Assembly: GCA_002917075.1 (NCBI GenBank)
Contig: NTMA01000033.1
Location: forward strand, 248,001 to 312,000
DNA from: Hawksworthiomyces lignivorus
Taxonomy: Eukaryota > Ascomycota > Sordariomycetes > Ophiostomatales > Ophiostomataceae
Reading direction: 5' to 3'
Length of the DNA: 64,000 nucleotides
Shown here: in pieces, positions 9,607-21,288 of the stretch
Layout: each line of letters starts with the position of its first letter
How positions within the stretch are numbered: position 1 is the stretch's first letter
Position numbers and translations under genes: made by a program
Notes under the pieces: generated by a model
Told to the model about the DNA's origin: nothing
The model's input: the letters and a program-made list of their open reading frames with translations, nothing else
Databases searched by the model: none

Positions 9607-12600
9607 TTATTCAAACAGCGGTTCAGGCCGAATCGTTGGCAATGCCTGGCGTTCTGATGCATACCGCAGCAAAGTCTCGCGAGTTGGCGTCATCCTTCCG
9701 GAAATTGGATCTTCATTAATCGGCGTTGTCCGACCGGAATATGGTGCATAGGCAGAGTGAGATTCCAATGGGACAGAGGGTGGCCGTAACGGTTCATTTT
9801 GCAGAGCACTTCCAGAGCTACCAATTAATCGCCAATATGGACTGCTCGATCGTGCACCAAAGGGACTTGCTGAACGACGACCTGCTAGGCCTCCGAATTG
9901 CGATTCTGATGTTGTTGGCATCGCGGACATTGCGGACACTCGGCGTAGGCTTCCGTTAGCCGACTGTACCGATCGTAGCGAATTAATACTGTTGGTTCGG
10001 CTACGGTTAAGACGCGCAATGACACGGGCTGGGTCGTAAATCTGAGCACCGACAAGACTGGCGCTGCCGCCACTGTTTGTTCTTCGTCTCTTCGAATTTT
10101 GAACTATCATGTCTTCCAGGTTCCCAAGTGTATCTTTCTCATTGCCGTCGTCATCTGGAGCTCCATGGTTAATGTGTCCGCTTCCGCTGTTCGCCTCGCT
10201 AGTTGGAGCGAGGTTAGTATTATTCGGTTCGCCGTTCACAGCAGTGCTGCCACTGGCGTCATCTCCGTGAATGGACCCGCCAAATCCAATCTCAACCTCT
10301 TTCCTTAGTGCTCGTTCAATACTTCTTTCTATGGATCCATCTCTGATTTCAACATTCTCGTCATCGCTTTCTGACTCGGCAAAATGAGAATCTTCTATCT
10401 TGGGGGCACGCCTTACTTCGAGCACACTAAAAGATGGCTGCGGCGGAGGCATCGATGCAGCTCTCTGCTCAGCTTCTCGCTGAGACTTTCGCATCTCCTT
10501 CTGCTGTCGACGCTGCTGGCGTCTGGTCGGAGGTAGTGGCGCTCCCACGGCACTGGCGAGTAAGGTTTCGAGGTACCGTTGCCGCACCGAAAAGAACATT
10601 TCCGATTGAAATCCATCTTCATTCCGTGTCAGCGACAGCCAGGATGAGATAGCACTGATGATCACAAGCACCAAAACGGATGCCAACATAAGGACTTGAA
10701 TGACAATAATCGCAAAGCCAATAATGGTGGCGCCGATGCGGCTGAGACCCGTCTGTGGCAGGAGAGCAATGCAAAGGGCAGCCACAAGAACTCTGCCTAT
10801 ACCCAAGACCCATACACCCAAGGCCATGTTGCGACGGCCTTCGAATGGGCGCCAGTAAGCGTATAATGTCAATAGAAATAAGTCGAATATAATAAGTATG
10901 ACTACTTGAGCAAAGGGCGGACCACTGTTTCTCTGGCCACTAGAGCTCGTGTTAATATTGCTCTCATTATCGGCGCCGCCGCCGAGGATGCAGGCGCGAA
11001 CAAGCTGAAGAAAGAGGCTAACCACAAAAAACCACCAACATCCGGAATGATACCGTGCTGACAGCCAACCAAAGCGTTTAATGTATGTGTCATTCTGATG
11101 AACCCCAGACCGGTTCAATTTTTGGAAATGGAGACATGAAACGCGTTGGGCAGAGCTTTTATTGCATTCCATTTTTGGCGTCTGCTTCGCAATTACAGAC
11201 ATGCATTTGATGCTCTTCAACCCTCTATGTGTGGCTTGGGAAATGTGGTTGTTCGTTGTTGGCAAACAGTGAAGATTGAGGTCATCTTGCCGAGTTTTTG
11301 TGTCGGCCGATGAACAGCGAATACCGTGGACTATAGCTCGCGCAGATAAAAACACTAGCACGAGAATAATAGATATAAATAGAAGGGCCGCTAGTGCCGT
11401 TGATCCTGGAGAAGTATGTAGAGTGAATTGAAAGATGGCCAAGGTTGTAAGAGGTGGATATGCTACCAGAAGCGTCCGAGATGCGGTTTGCATTGTATAT
11501 CTTTTGTAATGGGTGCGAAAGTATGCCATGCAGTCCGGCTGGATCCATTTGATCATAGCCAAAAGTTCTAAAAAACCTTTGACAACAAGTACGATGCAAG
11601 GGAAAGCAAAAATGGCCATGGTCATCCAAAAAAGGCTGAGGGTAAAAGCCGATGCACCGGGAACATTCAAGTCAGAAAGAGTACCAGAAAAGCTTTGCCA
11701 GGTTCCAGGCAGTGGTACGCCTGGAAATACCGGATCACCACCCCAGGAATAATCATAAGGGTCACTTGAGTTGTAAAATTTGCGGCGAAACAGAGAAACG
11801 AACATGGCTTGTACTTCTTTGGGTTCACGGAAAGCACTGTGCTGCGGAATACCGCGCGACAAGATATTGCTTCCACCATCGGCGGCGCCATAGATCTGGC
11901 CAGCTAGGCGGCCGCCTCTATCATTAATAAATGCCGGCCCAGCATTTCCAACTTGGCTTGCATTTCCGGCAACACCAGTGAAGCCTCCGATTTGGACAAC
12001 GAGTGCGGGAGGGTTGATGAGACCGACGGACCAGGAAAAGTTGCTCCACCAAGCCACTAGAACACTCGGCCAGTGCACCGAAAGCGCTCCAGTAAAGAAA
12101 ATAGTTTGCAGGGTCTCAACAACAAGAACAACCGACAGCGAGTGGGCATAGTGCGCCCGCATCAAGGGAACTGAGATACCATAGGCGGCCGTGGTAAAAG
12201 ATGCAAGAATGGCAATGGCAACAAAAAAGGCAATAGTTGGTGCAATGATCGCCGAGATTGCAAGAGTGTTCCCATTGGTCATGACTGCTTGAAAACAGCC
12301 GATCTCACTTTGTGTTGAATTGGAAAAGATTTGTAAACTGACAAAGCCATCAAAATCGGGAATCTGAAGGGCAATGTCTGGTATCGCCGTAGTTTCCAAA
12401 GGACCGAGAGCAAACGAGCCATACCCCATTATAGGAACACTGGCATTTAAGGGGCATAGGCTGCGTACTAAGTCAGCAAGGTAAAACACAGAAAATAATC
12501 AAGTACAAGAACTGGCAATGACTAGCCATACTCCCACATGCTAACCAAGCAAGGGTCGAATGTTTGTGTATAGCGGGTTTCCCCGTCTGCGAATATGCAG

Positions 12601-13091
12601 TCAGAACCTTTTTCTTCTTCTTTTTTTTGATACTACAAGTAATATGTTGGGGCCAAAATAGCAAGCTTACAGGCTTCCATGGTAATAGCCACTGCATTAA
12701 GAAGTTAGACCTGCGTAATCTGATATCGTCAAATAGAGGGTGGTAACCTACCCATCACGGACTCATTGTGAATATTAGTTGTGCCATCAAGATGGAACAA
12801 TACGGTCATATTATCGGCATAGTAGGCTGCATCGAATTTAGTGATGTTGAATAAGCTCTTCCCTCCGAGGCAGTCGCCAAAATCGCTCGTGTAAAGGGCC
12901 GGGGTGCGATCCACAGCCAGCTGACGGGTGACGCCATGTGTGTCGGTGCCGTAGACGTAGGCAGTTTCTTTATTTTCGTTGAGAGCAAGGGAAAACGAGG
13001 CTTCGAGAAGTAAGAGAAGAGAAATAATGGTAGTAAAGCGGAATACTAGCCACGAGGAGGCTTCTGAGGAAGAAGTTGCATATTGATGCAT
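9607..13091 (-). CDS. TRP/FLC-family multi-pass membrane protein
   Basis: Best model (minus): 13091..12752, 12691..12671, 12586..12523, 12460..9607, giving 1092 residues. A hydrophobic signal (about 16-37) precedes an extracytoplasmic ML-like domain with N-glycosylation sites. The fused exons read VAITMEAYGETRYTQTFDPC, then CPLNASVPIMGYGSFAL and IPDIALQIPDF, the pattern of fungal TRP/flavin-carrier (FLC) proteins. About nine membrane segments follow (roughly 205-760), then a charged disordered tail of about 330 residues. Fungal relatives act in cell-wall integrity, calcium homeostasis or FAD/haem transport; which applies here is unknown. Exon 2 is only 21 nt. The exon 3 donor (GTCATT at 12522) is atypical, so that junction is the least certain. 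A loop insert near residues 520-600 (Cys/His-rich) could hide an unspliced intron. Confidence 0.82.
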
Positions 13092-13117
13092 TGTTGTCGC
13101 CGCATAATACGGTTGCG

Positions 13118-13195
13118 CTGCACAAATCAGTGTCGGAAACCAAAGAAATAGGACGAAAAATTGCAAATAGATAAAAATAGTTGTTAGTTACCTAC
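13118..13195 (-). other. Probable 5'-UTR intron of the TRP-family gene
   Basis: On the minus strand a GTAGGT donor, an ACTAAC branch-like box and a TTGTGCAG acceptor delimit 78 nt just upstream of the chosen ATG at 13091. An in-frame upstream ATG (13166) lies inside it, which would make the longer N terminus an artefact. Confidence 0.5.
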
Positions 13196-15165
13196 GTTAG
13201 AACAACCTAAGCTGCTCTGAAAGATTGGATAGACTCTAATCTGGATAACTGGGCTTGCTGATGAACTGTGATGTTTTGAAATGTGCGACCTATTCAATCG
13301 AATGCTAGAGAGGTCCGATGAAATCCGATATATAGAGAGCCTCTTTCGATCTCTGCTGCTATTTATTCACTCCTGAAACGTATCTCTCTTAATAAGTTTT
13401 AATCCCATAGCTATGGCTTCCTTTCATTCTATCATTTCCAGGGGCTTTGCCTAAGATGGTTATTAGATAACTTGGCGGCCGCAATCGTTCAAGAATTCCT
13501 GCCTAGTCAAGTCTAGCCGGCTATAATAAGACGGTACGGCTGTTGTTTCGGGCAGAATATCTGGAAGAAATGACGTGAGAGATTACACGGCTGGGCCGAT
13601 AAGACGCAAAAATAATGATGTAGTTAGCACCAACTGCTCGAAACGAGCGAAAGCGAGAAGTCAAGCAATAGAAAATATCAGAAATTTAGAAAATGGGCGA
13701 CGAACGAAAGCAATTAGAAGGAGAGTGAAGAGGGAAACAAGGAAAGTAAAGGAAACAAGAAAGAAGAAAGAACTGTATAGTTCACGTCTTGTAGGGCGAG
13801 AGAAGTCTTGATAACTGGATAAATACATAGCCTTGGAAACAAACCTAGGGGATAATAGCACTGCTTTTAATGCTTCATTTGTCATTGCCAATATTTTCTT
13901 TCTTCTTTTTCTTCTTTTTTTTTTTTTGTCGGGTTCCGTGCTCTTTTTTTTTGTATACCGGAAATTTTTGGTATTGCAAGTAGATAAGCAAAGTTAATAT
14001 AAAGTTCGATATATTCTCGTACCATGAAGACACCTACATTTTGTGCAAGGGTACATGTTGGCCGATTTCGTGAATGAGGTACAGCGCTATGAGAGACATA
14101 TTTTTATTTACCTGGTAGTATAATATGATGGCCACGGAGATCAATCACGCAGTCAGCCTCGAGGGCCAGAAACAAAATATGTTGATGTTGGATGGCCATT
14201 TTCGTGTAAAACTATTCGCCCGAATGGCTCTACTGACGGCAGCGACAGGTGTTGGTATGTTGTTTGATATCGCTCGTCTCATATCATAGAACTGTGAAAG
14301 AAGCCCTTACAAGATTACCTGCAGATTACATGCATGAATGCCGTGCTTCTGGCGGATGTAAATATGTATATCACATGCAAGAACATTTACCTACTCCTAT
14401 TACTTTATATTGGCTTGCCATGTCTGAAACCCAATTTGCCTGGGTCGCGGTCCGCTATGGATGCTGGCATGTCAGGCCCTGCTCAAATTTAAATGCAATT
14501 AAGTAGAATTCATTTGAACAAGCTAGGACATTTGCCTAGGCCGGACTAGGGCGCCTATGCTGCTGAATAGATCTCTCTTATCACAATGCATAAGCTTGAT
14601 GTTAGTAATTATCATCAGATTTGTGCATAATTGCAACGGTACACTGCAGGATCAGTTGCACCTGTTTTATTTTTTGACATATGCCACAATATGCAAATGG
14701 TTTCGTTGCTCTCGTTGCAATTCAAGAGCTGGAAATCAGTGCGGGGCGCATTGTTTGGTGACATCACCCAAACTGTGAGAGAATTATGATTAGCTGCCCC
14801 TCTTCCTGATCTACTGCTGCTTGTCATACAAATCGTGCTTCGTTGCTCCCCACTAACCTTCGATAAAAATCCTAACGATTCTCTTTGTTCTGACTTCCTT
14901 AAACTGCGCTCGTCGGTATTTTATTTTGTTTGGAAATAAAAGGACGCAACTTATCTGCCCTCACATGCCACACCCAAAGAGCAATCTTCGACCTACTGTC
15001 CGTTCCGTCTCTCACGTCTGGTCTGCCAAAACAACTTTCGCTTCCACAGCACAAAAGAAACCCTTATCTTTGACCTCGGCGCCAGCCGTTACCAACCGTG
15101 TCTTGTACAACGCCAATTTTCCTCATTTGTCAGCGTCTAAATTTCCTCACCCTCCTACCGCCACC
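13196..15165. other. Divergent intergenic region, TRP gene and DLH gene
   Basis: About 2 kb between divergently transcribed genes. It contains a purine-rich block (about 13610-13780), a T-rich block near 13900-13950 and AT-rich sequence. Short frames look non-coding. It must hold both promoters. Confidence 0.5.
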
Positions 15166-16295
15166 ATGTCAACCATGCCAGCAACCCACGGTCACAGCGA
15201 GGTGAGATAGAGGCGAGGCAAGCTATACCTGACTGTCTTCGACATGCTAACTCATCTGTATTGAAGGCCTGCTGCAATGTGCCTCCTGTTGGTAAGCTTC
15301 ATTTAGATCTAGCTCCAGCCTTGAAGACCTCCTGTGTGCTAACAAATTCAAACAGTGGCCGAAGGCTACCAAGTCAAGGGTGCATACGAAACAGTAGCGG
15401 ACAAAAAGACGTGTGCGTCACTCATGGGATGGATTTTATCCACACCTGACACTTTTTGTTAACAATTCTTTGGATGTATAATTAGATGTTGTCGGTCCCG
15501 ACGATGCTACAAAGGGCATTGTCTATGTCGGCGATATCTTCGGTTTCAAGGACCAGTCGCTTCAGGGTGCCGACATCCTGGCAACCAGTGACAGCCACAA
15601 TAAGTACAAGGTTGTCTTCCCGGACCTTTTTGATGGCAAACCGGCTGAACTTGGAATGTGCGTTGAGCTATCAGCTTATCAACCAATACCATGAATCTTG
15701 CTTCCGCCGATGATTCATTGGAGACAGCTATTAACTTGTCATCTAGTTTCCCTCCTGATACGAAGGAGAAGCAGGAGAAGTTGATGGCTTTCCTCGGCAG
15801 TAATCCCGCGCCTGTAGTGGCCGGGAATCTACCGGTCTATGTGAAAGCTCTGGAGGAGAAGTACCCGTCTGTTAAGTCTTGGGGCGTCATTGGCGTAAGA
15901 ACCCTACGTCTCTCCTCCTTCTATTTCATTTCCTAGTTTCCGAATTTCTCTGACAGCTACAGTTCTGTTGGGGCGGCAAGGTCGTTTCGCTTGTCACTTC
16001 CAGTGACTCGAACCCGTTCGCTGCCGGCGCCGAGGCCCACCCGGCTATGGTGGACCCGAAGGATGCCATCGGCATCAAGGTGCCGCTCATTCTACTGGCC
16101 TCCAAGGATGAGCCTGCTGCAGATGTGAACGAGTTCGAGAAGACTCTGAAAGTGCCCCACCACGTCGAGATTTACGGCGATCAGGTCCACGGCTGGATGG
16201 CCGCTCGTGCCGACCTGACCGATGAGCACATCAAGGCGGAGTATACCCGGGGCTACAAATCCGTGCTCGAATTTTTCGGAAAGCACATCAACTAG
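15166..16295 (+). CDS. Dienelactone hydrolase family protein
   Basis: Six exons: 15166..15201, 15267..15291, 15356..15412, 15486..15657, 15747..15894, 15963..16295, giving 256 residues. All introns are GT-AG and 64-89 nt long. This alpha/beta-hydrolase family includes enzymes that open dienelactone to maleylacetate in (chloro)aromatic degradation. The catalytic triad is visible: Cys148 in FCWGGK, Asp195 in ASKDE and His222 in DQVHGW. Other family marks are GIVYVGDIFGF and VVFPDLFDGKPAE. The start is preceded by CCACC, a good context. The last acceptor is ambiguous by 6 nt: the downstream choice gives GVIGFCWGG, matching relatives better. Many fungal members have no known substrate, so an aromatic-pathway role is possible but unproven. 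Cytosolic by sequence. Confidence 0.92.
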
Positions 16296-18959
16296 ATATT
16301 TGTGCTTGAAATTAAACTGCAGCTTAACCTCTGAAAAAGTAAATAGATTAAATCAAAAGCACAGATAAAAGAGATGTTGATAAAATCTGTTCAGCCCCAA
16401 ATACAATTCTAAGCGAACTACGTTTTCGTTGCTAGAATGGCTGGCAGGAAGTGAACCACATGATGGCTCAAACAGCGTAATATACATCTAACTACATGTG
16501 GTCTTGGTGAGAGCATCAGAGTTAATACCCTTCCTTGCTTCAAAGGTATCTGTCGTATGCTTCAATTCCAGGGCTTCAAAAGCAGAAATCGACGGAACCA
16601 AAGCTAGCAGCAACACGTCTCTGGTACGAAGGCTACGTAAGGTGTTGTAGTATCTAAAACACATTCAGGTGTGGGGAGCGGACACAACAATCGTCGATTG
16701 GTAAAAATCAGTCAGACACGCAAAAGCCTCTGCTTTGTAATAAAATTTCCAGTGCAACTAGTCAACCTGCGCATGCTCACAAACCGATGCAAATGCAAGG
16801 GGCGTGCGCTTCCTAACATTTCTTTTCAAGCTTGCAAGTTCCTCTTCGTCCTCTTTGCTTCTCTGATGGTGGGCGGTCTTTGCGCCGACGAACGGCACTA
16901 TTGGCAGGGCACAAGTTCGTTTGTTTCTCCGGTGCCACAATACTACATAGTGTGGATAATACTGTGTTTAACTGTGACACCAACTGTTTTTTTTTTTCTT
17001 GCTACCCCTTTTTTCTGTGAAAGCCACTCGCGGCTTTTGGGGAATGCCCTTCCGTCCCGCTCGCCGTGTCTTACACATACTCGTACGCCGTTCGGTCGGA
17101 TGCTCATCTACTTCGCAATTCCTTTTTTTTTTTTTTTGCGTTCATTTGTATGAGATACTCTCCAGTTATTGTATCATCTGTGCTTCTGTCTTTTCTTTCT
17201 TTCTTTTTTTTTTTTTCAATTTGTGTATTCTAGTTTTTCCTTTTAGAGGCACCGCCGTTTGGTTTGCAACACGACCTTCGCCCTTTTTGGCTCCATCCCA
17301 AAGTTGCCAAGTCCTTTTTGTGAGGAGCTAGATCCTAAAGTGGTAACAGCAGATCAAAAAAGGGGCTCCACACCCATTCCCCTTCTCAACGTCGTACTAA
17401 TAGTCGTGTGCAAACACGCATACGGCTGCTTTCCTCCCCCCAGACCCCTGCTGCAATTGCCAGCATACTCCATATTTCACAGAAGCATTGTGCTTGTTCT
17501 GTTCACTGCTTGACAAGCATCGTTGACGGGGGCAGACGAATCACAACGAAAAACGTCGTAGTGTCATTGACTCTCCATGCTGCAGCATGAATGCGCAGGG
17601 AGCTTATGGCTAGAGCCGTAAACCTCGCTGCCACAGAGTAGTTTCAAGCTACATCAAACAGTACCAAACAGTACCAAACAAGCATCACCGAAATTCTGCA
17701 GTGCATTAGCAGCTTCGGCAGCTTCGTTTGCATTGATCGACTAGTAGTCACTTTGTCCACCAGATCTCACATCCAGACAACGTATCCTGTGGAGACCCAG
17801 ACCTGGGTGCCTCAGCCCCTTTACTCTTTTCTCCCGTCTTTGCCCTCACCAGTCTTCTACTTCTCTGGTGATCCAATTTCTGTCTGTCGTTCCTTGTTTT
17901 GCCGCTCGTGACTGTCTTCTTTCGTATCGGTGTACTCGAGTTGTAACTCTCTCCTTCTTTTCCCCTGACAAAAGCCACTAAGGCTTATACGTCGGCCCTC
18001 TCCATTTCTTATTCTCCCACACCTTTCCTACTTCAACCAGTAGCTCCATTCTAGGACACCTTTGGCACCACCGCACGGCCACCACCTTCCTGTTGCTCTT
18101 ATCCTTTAACTTGTAGTCTCATCATATCCACGCCGCGCTCACCCCTTTCTAGTTCACCTGTCCCCCGTCTAAAGTGTTCTCATAAGGCAATTTGGTTGGC
18201 GTAGCTTCTGGAAGCCTCCCCCCCCGGTTCAGATCCGCTCTCATTCCATCGCTGTGCGGAGCTATCTGATCTCAGTCAACGAGCGCTCGCTGCTCCGTAC
18301 AACAAACAAGCATTCCTTGTCGCCTGTCAGAAGAGGAAACAAAAAGAATTCAAGGACGAAATCAGTAGGATATCATCATATCTCAGCAAAAAAAATTCTT
18401 GAGAACCTAGGATCCCTTGGCGAGAAATAACGGTGGTTTATAGCTAGCAGAAGACTAAAAGTGCCGAGCCGAAGAGAAAGTGTGCAAATACAGCGTCGCA
18501 ACCTCAATCTCCCGCCCGGACCACCCTGCCTCTTCATTTTCCACCTTCTTCTCTTCATTCGAGTTCTCCATCTTGCGACAACCCCCTCTTCTACATTTCT
18601 CCCATCATTCATCACGATCTACTCCGTCGGCATCATAGTCGTTATCGTCGATCGCGTCTCTTCGACTACCTTGCTCTCGCAACACGTGCCCAGCCAGATT
18701 GCTCTGCTGTCTCCGAGACTTTAATTCATTGCGATCAACTGTCTGCCTTTCAATCCCGTACGATCATTTCGACGCAACGTGTGCTAGCTCGCCGCCAAAA
18801 TCGAAGAAAGTACCGGTCACAAACGCGTCTGTCCGCTGTGCTGTTCATCGTCTGGACCAAACGCTATAGCTAATTTACGACGCCGACCCTTGCCGGTCCT
18901 GTTTCTCCCCGAGCTGAAGAGCACTACGAACGCATTCTTCAGCAGCACGCCACTCCGCA
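16296..18959. promoter_or_regulatory. Long pyrimidine-rich leader/promoter region
   Basis: About 2.7 kb between the DLH stop and the next ATG. From about 16980 to 18720 the plus strand is rich in T/C tracts (for example 16988-17000, 17120-17136, 17200-17216 and long CT stretches at 17990-18170 and 18520-18610). Such tracts mark fungal promoters and 5' UTRs. A decamer GTACCAAACA is repeated in tandem at 17661-17680. I find no coding exon with good splice signals; the open frame at 16671-17153 looks like translated T-rich noise. Confidence 0.45.
17651..17680 (+). repeat. Short tandem decamer
   Basis: ACATCAAACA is followed by two exact copies of GTACCAAACA. It is too short to suggest more than slippage or a possible protein-binding site in the long leader. 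Confidence 0.6.
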
Positions 18960-19733
18960 ATGCCGGCCTTAACAAATGGATCGGCCACAACGGCCACCGC
19001 AACAACAACGAAGGCATCCCTAAAGCGATTCGAGCTGCCTGCTCTTGAGTTCAAATTCGCTTCGCTAACCGAAGGCACCGATATTCCGCCGCCGCTGCCG
19101 TCGCCGATTGAGGAGGAGCCGTCTGAAGTCAAAGCCGAAGAGAAGAAGGACAAGAAAGAGGAGACATTAGCATCGAGGAACGGCGCGAGCACCAGTAGTA
19201 AGACCAATGGAGCCCAATCTAGCACGGCCAATGCACTCCCTTCCCCAAGCCGCTCCCTGGCTCGAGGAGGCCTGAAACGTTCGGCAGATGACGTTCCTGT
19301 GTCACCTACACTGTCCTCGCGCCCCGGGAGTATCCGGCGTCTCTTCAGCCGGAATCTTCTGAACAGCGCATATGCTAACGCTGAAGCCGAAGGTCAACAA
19401 GCCAATCTTAACAGCTCGGCAACTGCAAGCAGCATCATCCGGCCAGACAGCCGTAGTGATGGTAGTTTCATGGACGAGCGCAGATCCAAGCGGTCTAGCG
19501 GATGGTTCCGTCGTTTGCGAGGCAGCGGCACCGGTGCCAGCACTGCCAGCTCGAATGGCAGTGTCAATGGTGACTCACCCACATCGAAACGCACGAGTAT
19601 CTTACTCGAAGAAGTGAAGAAGCCGATCGGACCGCCACCACCTATGATACCGGAATTGGGCGAACTTGAAGCAAAGCTGGATCTCAACGATGACGGGAGC
19701 TTAGGAAGTGACCTTTTCAAGAATATCAAATAA
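18960..19733 (+). CDS. Unknown disordered fungal protein
   Basis: A single exon of 257 residues, low complexity and charged. It has no membrane segment or enzyme motif. Blocks that look conserved rather than random are RFELPALEFKFASL (about 22-36), GSIRRLFSRNLLNSAY (about 122-138), RSKRSSGWFRRLRG (about 174-188) and the C-terminal GPPPPMIPELGELEAKLD with GSLGSDLFKNIK at the end. I recall similar small proteins with a WFRR-type basic patch and a DLFKNIK-like end as uncharacterised in Pezizomycotina, but cannot verify this here. The acidic/Lys-rich stretch (about 48-65) and Ser-rich linkers suggest an intrinsically disordered, phosphorylated protein. It sits behind an exceptionally long pyrimidine-rich leader, as regulated fungal genes often do. 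No function is assigned. Confidence 0.75.
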   Translation: MPALTNGSATTATATTTKASLKRFELPALEFKFASLTEGTDIPPPLPSPIEEEPSEVKAEEKKDKKEETLASRNGASTSSKTNGAQSSTANALPSPSRSLARGGLKRSADDVPVSPTLSSRPGSIRRLFSRNLLNSAYANAEAEGQQANLNSSATASSIIRPDSRSDGSFMDERRSKRSSGWFRRLRGSGTGASTASSNGSVNGDSPTSKRTSILLEEVKKPIGPPPPMIPELGELEAKLDLNDDGSLGSDLFKNIK

Positions 19734-21288
19734 GTTTGGCGAACGCCTAGCTGTAACGAGCAGATACGAAGCGCCGGGTAACATTGTTAACAATAACACA
19801 ACCACCAAGACCGCAAAAAATAATGAACGGCCAGCTCCGTTTCTTGAAAAGTCATTCGCTGCATCACCAACACAAAATGCCACTGTTCGCATTACAAACG
19901 CCAATACGCCTCTTTCACATATACCTCAAGCCTTGCTTCTGGCCAGTTCTCGTCGTCCAGTACTCTTTTTGCAATTTGCAATTTTCTGTCACAAAAACAC
20001 CAACGCTCTTTACATAAACGGACATTGCCATCACTAGACCCCATCTTGCAACGCAAGCAGCCGTTGCTAATATCCTAGGTTCAGAGAGAAGAGAAAGGAA
20101 AATGAAAAGAAAACGATGGATCAGTGATACCCCATCTCGTTCACTGGCATTGCACGAGAAATGGTTTACTCTTTTTTAGTTCCTTATTTGTTTTATAACC
20201 TGTTTTTCTCCCATTTAGCTTAGTCACTATCTTTTCCTGATACTTATTTCTATGTTTCCCTCATTTCTTCTATACTTCACTTCCTTCTGCGGTATTGCAT
20301 TTATAAACCTGCCATTCCCTTTCCCTTATTCTCTTATGTTATTCCCCCTTTGCTGTTTCTACACTGCCATCTATATAGATGGCCAAACCACGACTGCATT
20401 TATTGCAGGTATTTTATGAGGCATTTCTCGATTAACTATTTGTTTTTTTGTACAATCAAGCACACGGTAGCCTATCAAGGATGCAAAAAAGTTTGCTTCT
20501 ACTCATACTGCTTGCACAAGACTCCCTTGTCTTCTACATTGTCACCCCAGAACGGCCCAGCTTCATATAATTTGAGATCAAACTATTGTTTATTTGACAC
20601 AAACCAGAAATACACTTGTGAACTACGTACTCCATATCATCATCAAAAACAAGGGCATCACGCTTGGGTAGAGATAACACATTGTACTAATGCCAGAGGA
20701 ACAACATGAGAGTAGATCTAGACTGTGAAAATAAGCAACAATAAATATTAAACCAACCTAGACGCATATTACTCTATAACCTGCAGCATACATAAAGCGA
20801 AGCGATAATGGAACCGGCTTTTACTTTTGGGGAAAGGCAGGATAATGCAACCACTGTGATTTCAATGTCTTGTGTTTGGGCCTGCAATAATAATAACCCT
20901 CGGCACTCAAATAACTATGTGATAAAGACAGTGAAAGCACATGTGTGCATGAAATATATCCTATATACTATCAAACACAGCAGACTAATACCTGCGGTTG
21001 CTGTAACGCAGTAATACATATAAGTGGTCACGTGACGATATCGGTACTTGATGGGTCTCTCTTCCCAAGCTCTATCAGTGATTGGTACCACTGATTCGCT
21101 AGATCTACTTCGAAAGCTATATGATTTGGTTAGAACCGAGCAATGCCGTCATCAATTCGGCAGATAAATTGTAGGTCTGACAATCTGGGAGCTCGCAACC
21201 ACAGTGAACAGCTACCGCCAATATTGTTGGCAAAGGCTAATAAATTACTTTGGCAGTAGACCTCTTCTGGTTGTTTTAGAGCTAAAAT
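19734..21288. other. Intergenic, 3' flank and ETR1 promoter
   Basis: About 1.55 kb. The first part is T-rich 3' UTR-like sequence. The right end carries the ETR1 promoter with a palindromic E-box at 21027-21036. No gene recognised. Confidence 0.5.
21027..21036. promoter_or_regulatory. Palindromic GTCACGTGAC (E-box type)
   Basis: A perfect 10-bp palindrome with CACGTG core, 253 bp upstream of the ETR1-type start codon. Such sites are bound by bHLH factors such as the Cbf1/USF class in fungi. Binding here is inference from the motif. Confidence 0.45.

Noticed and set aside
13118..13166. Upstream in-frame ATG extending the TRP/FLC protein
   Set aside because: It lies inside a likely 5'-UTR intron with branch box and CAG acceptor; the ATG at 13091 gives a proper signal peptide.
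16671..17153. Plus-strand frame of 160 codons with hydrophobic stretches
   Set aside because: Its hydrophobic parts are translated T-runs; composition matches the surrounding leader and no family features are seen.
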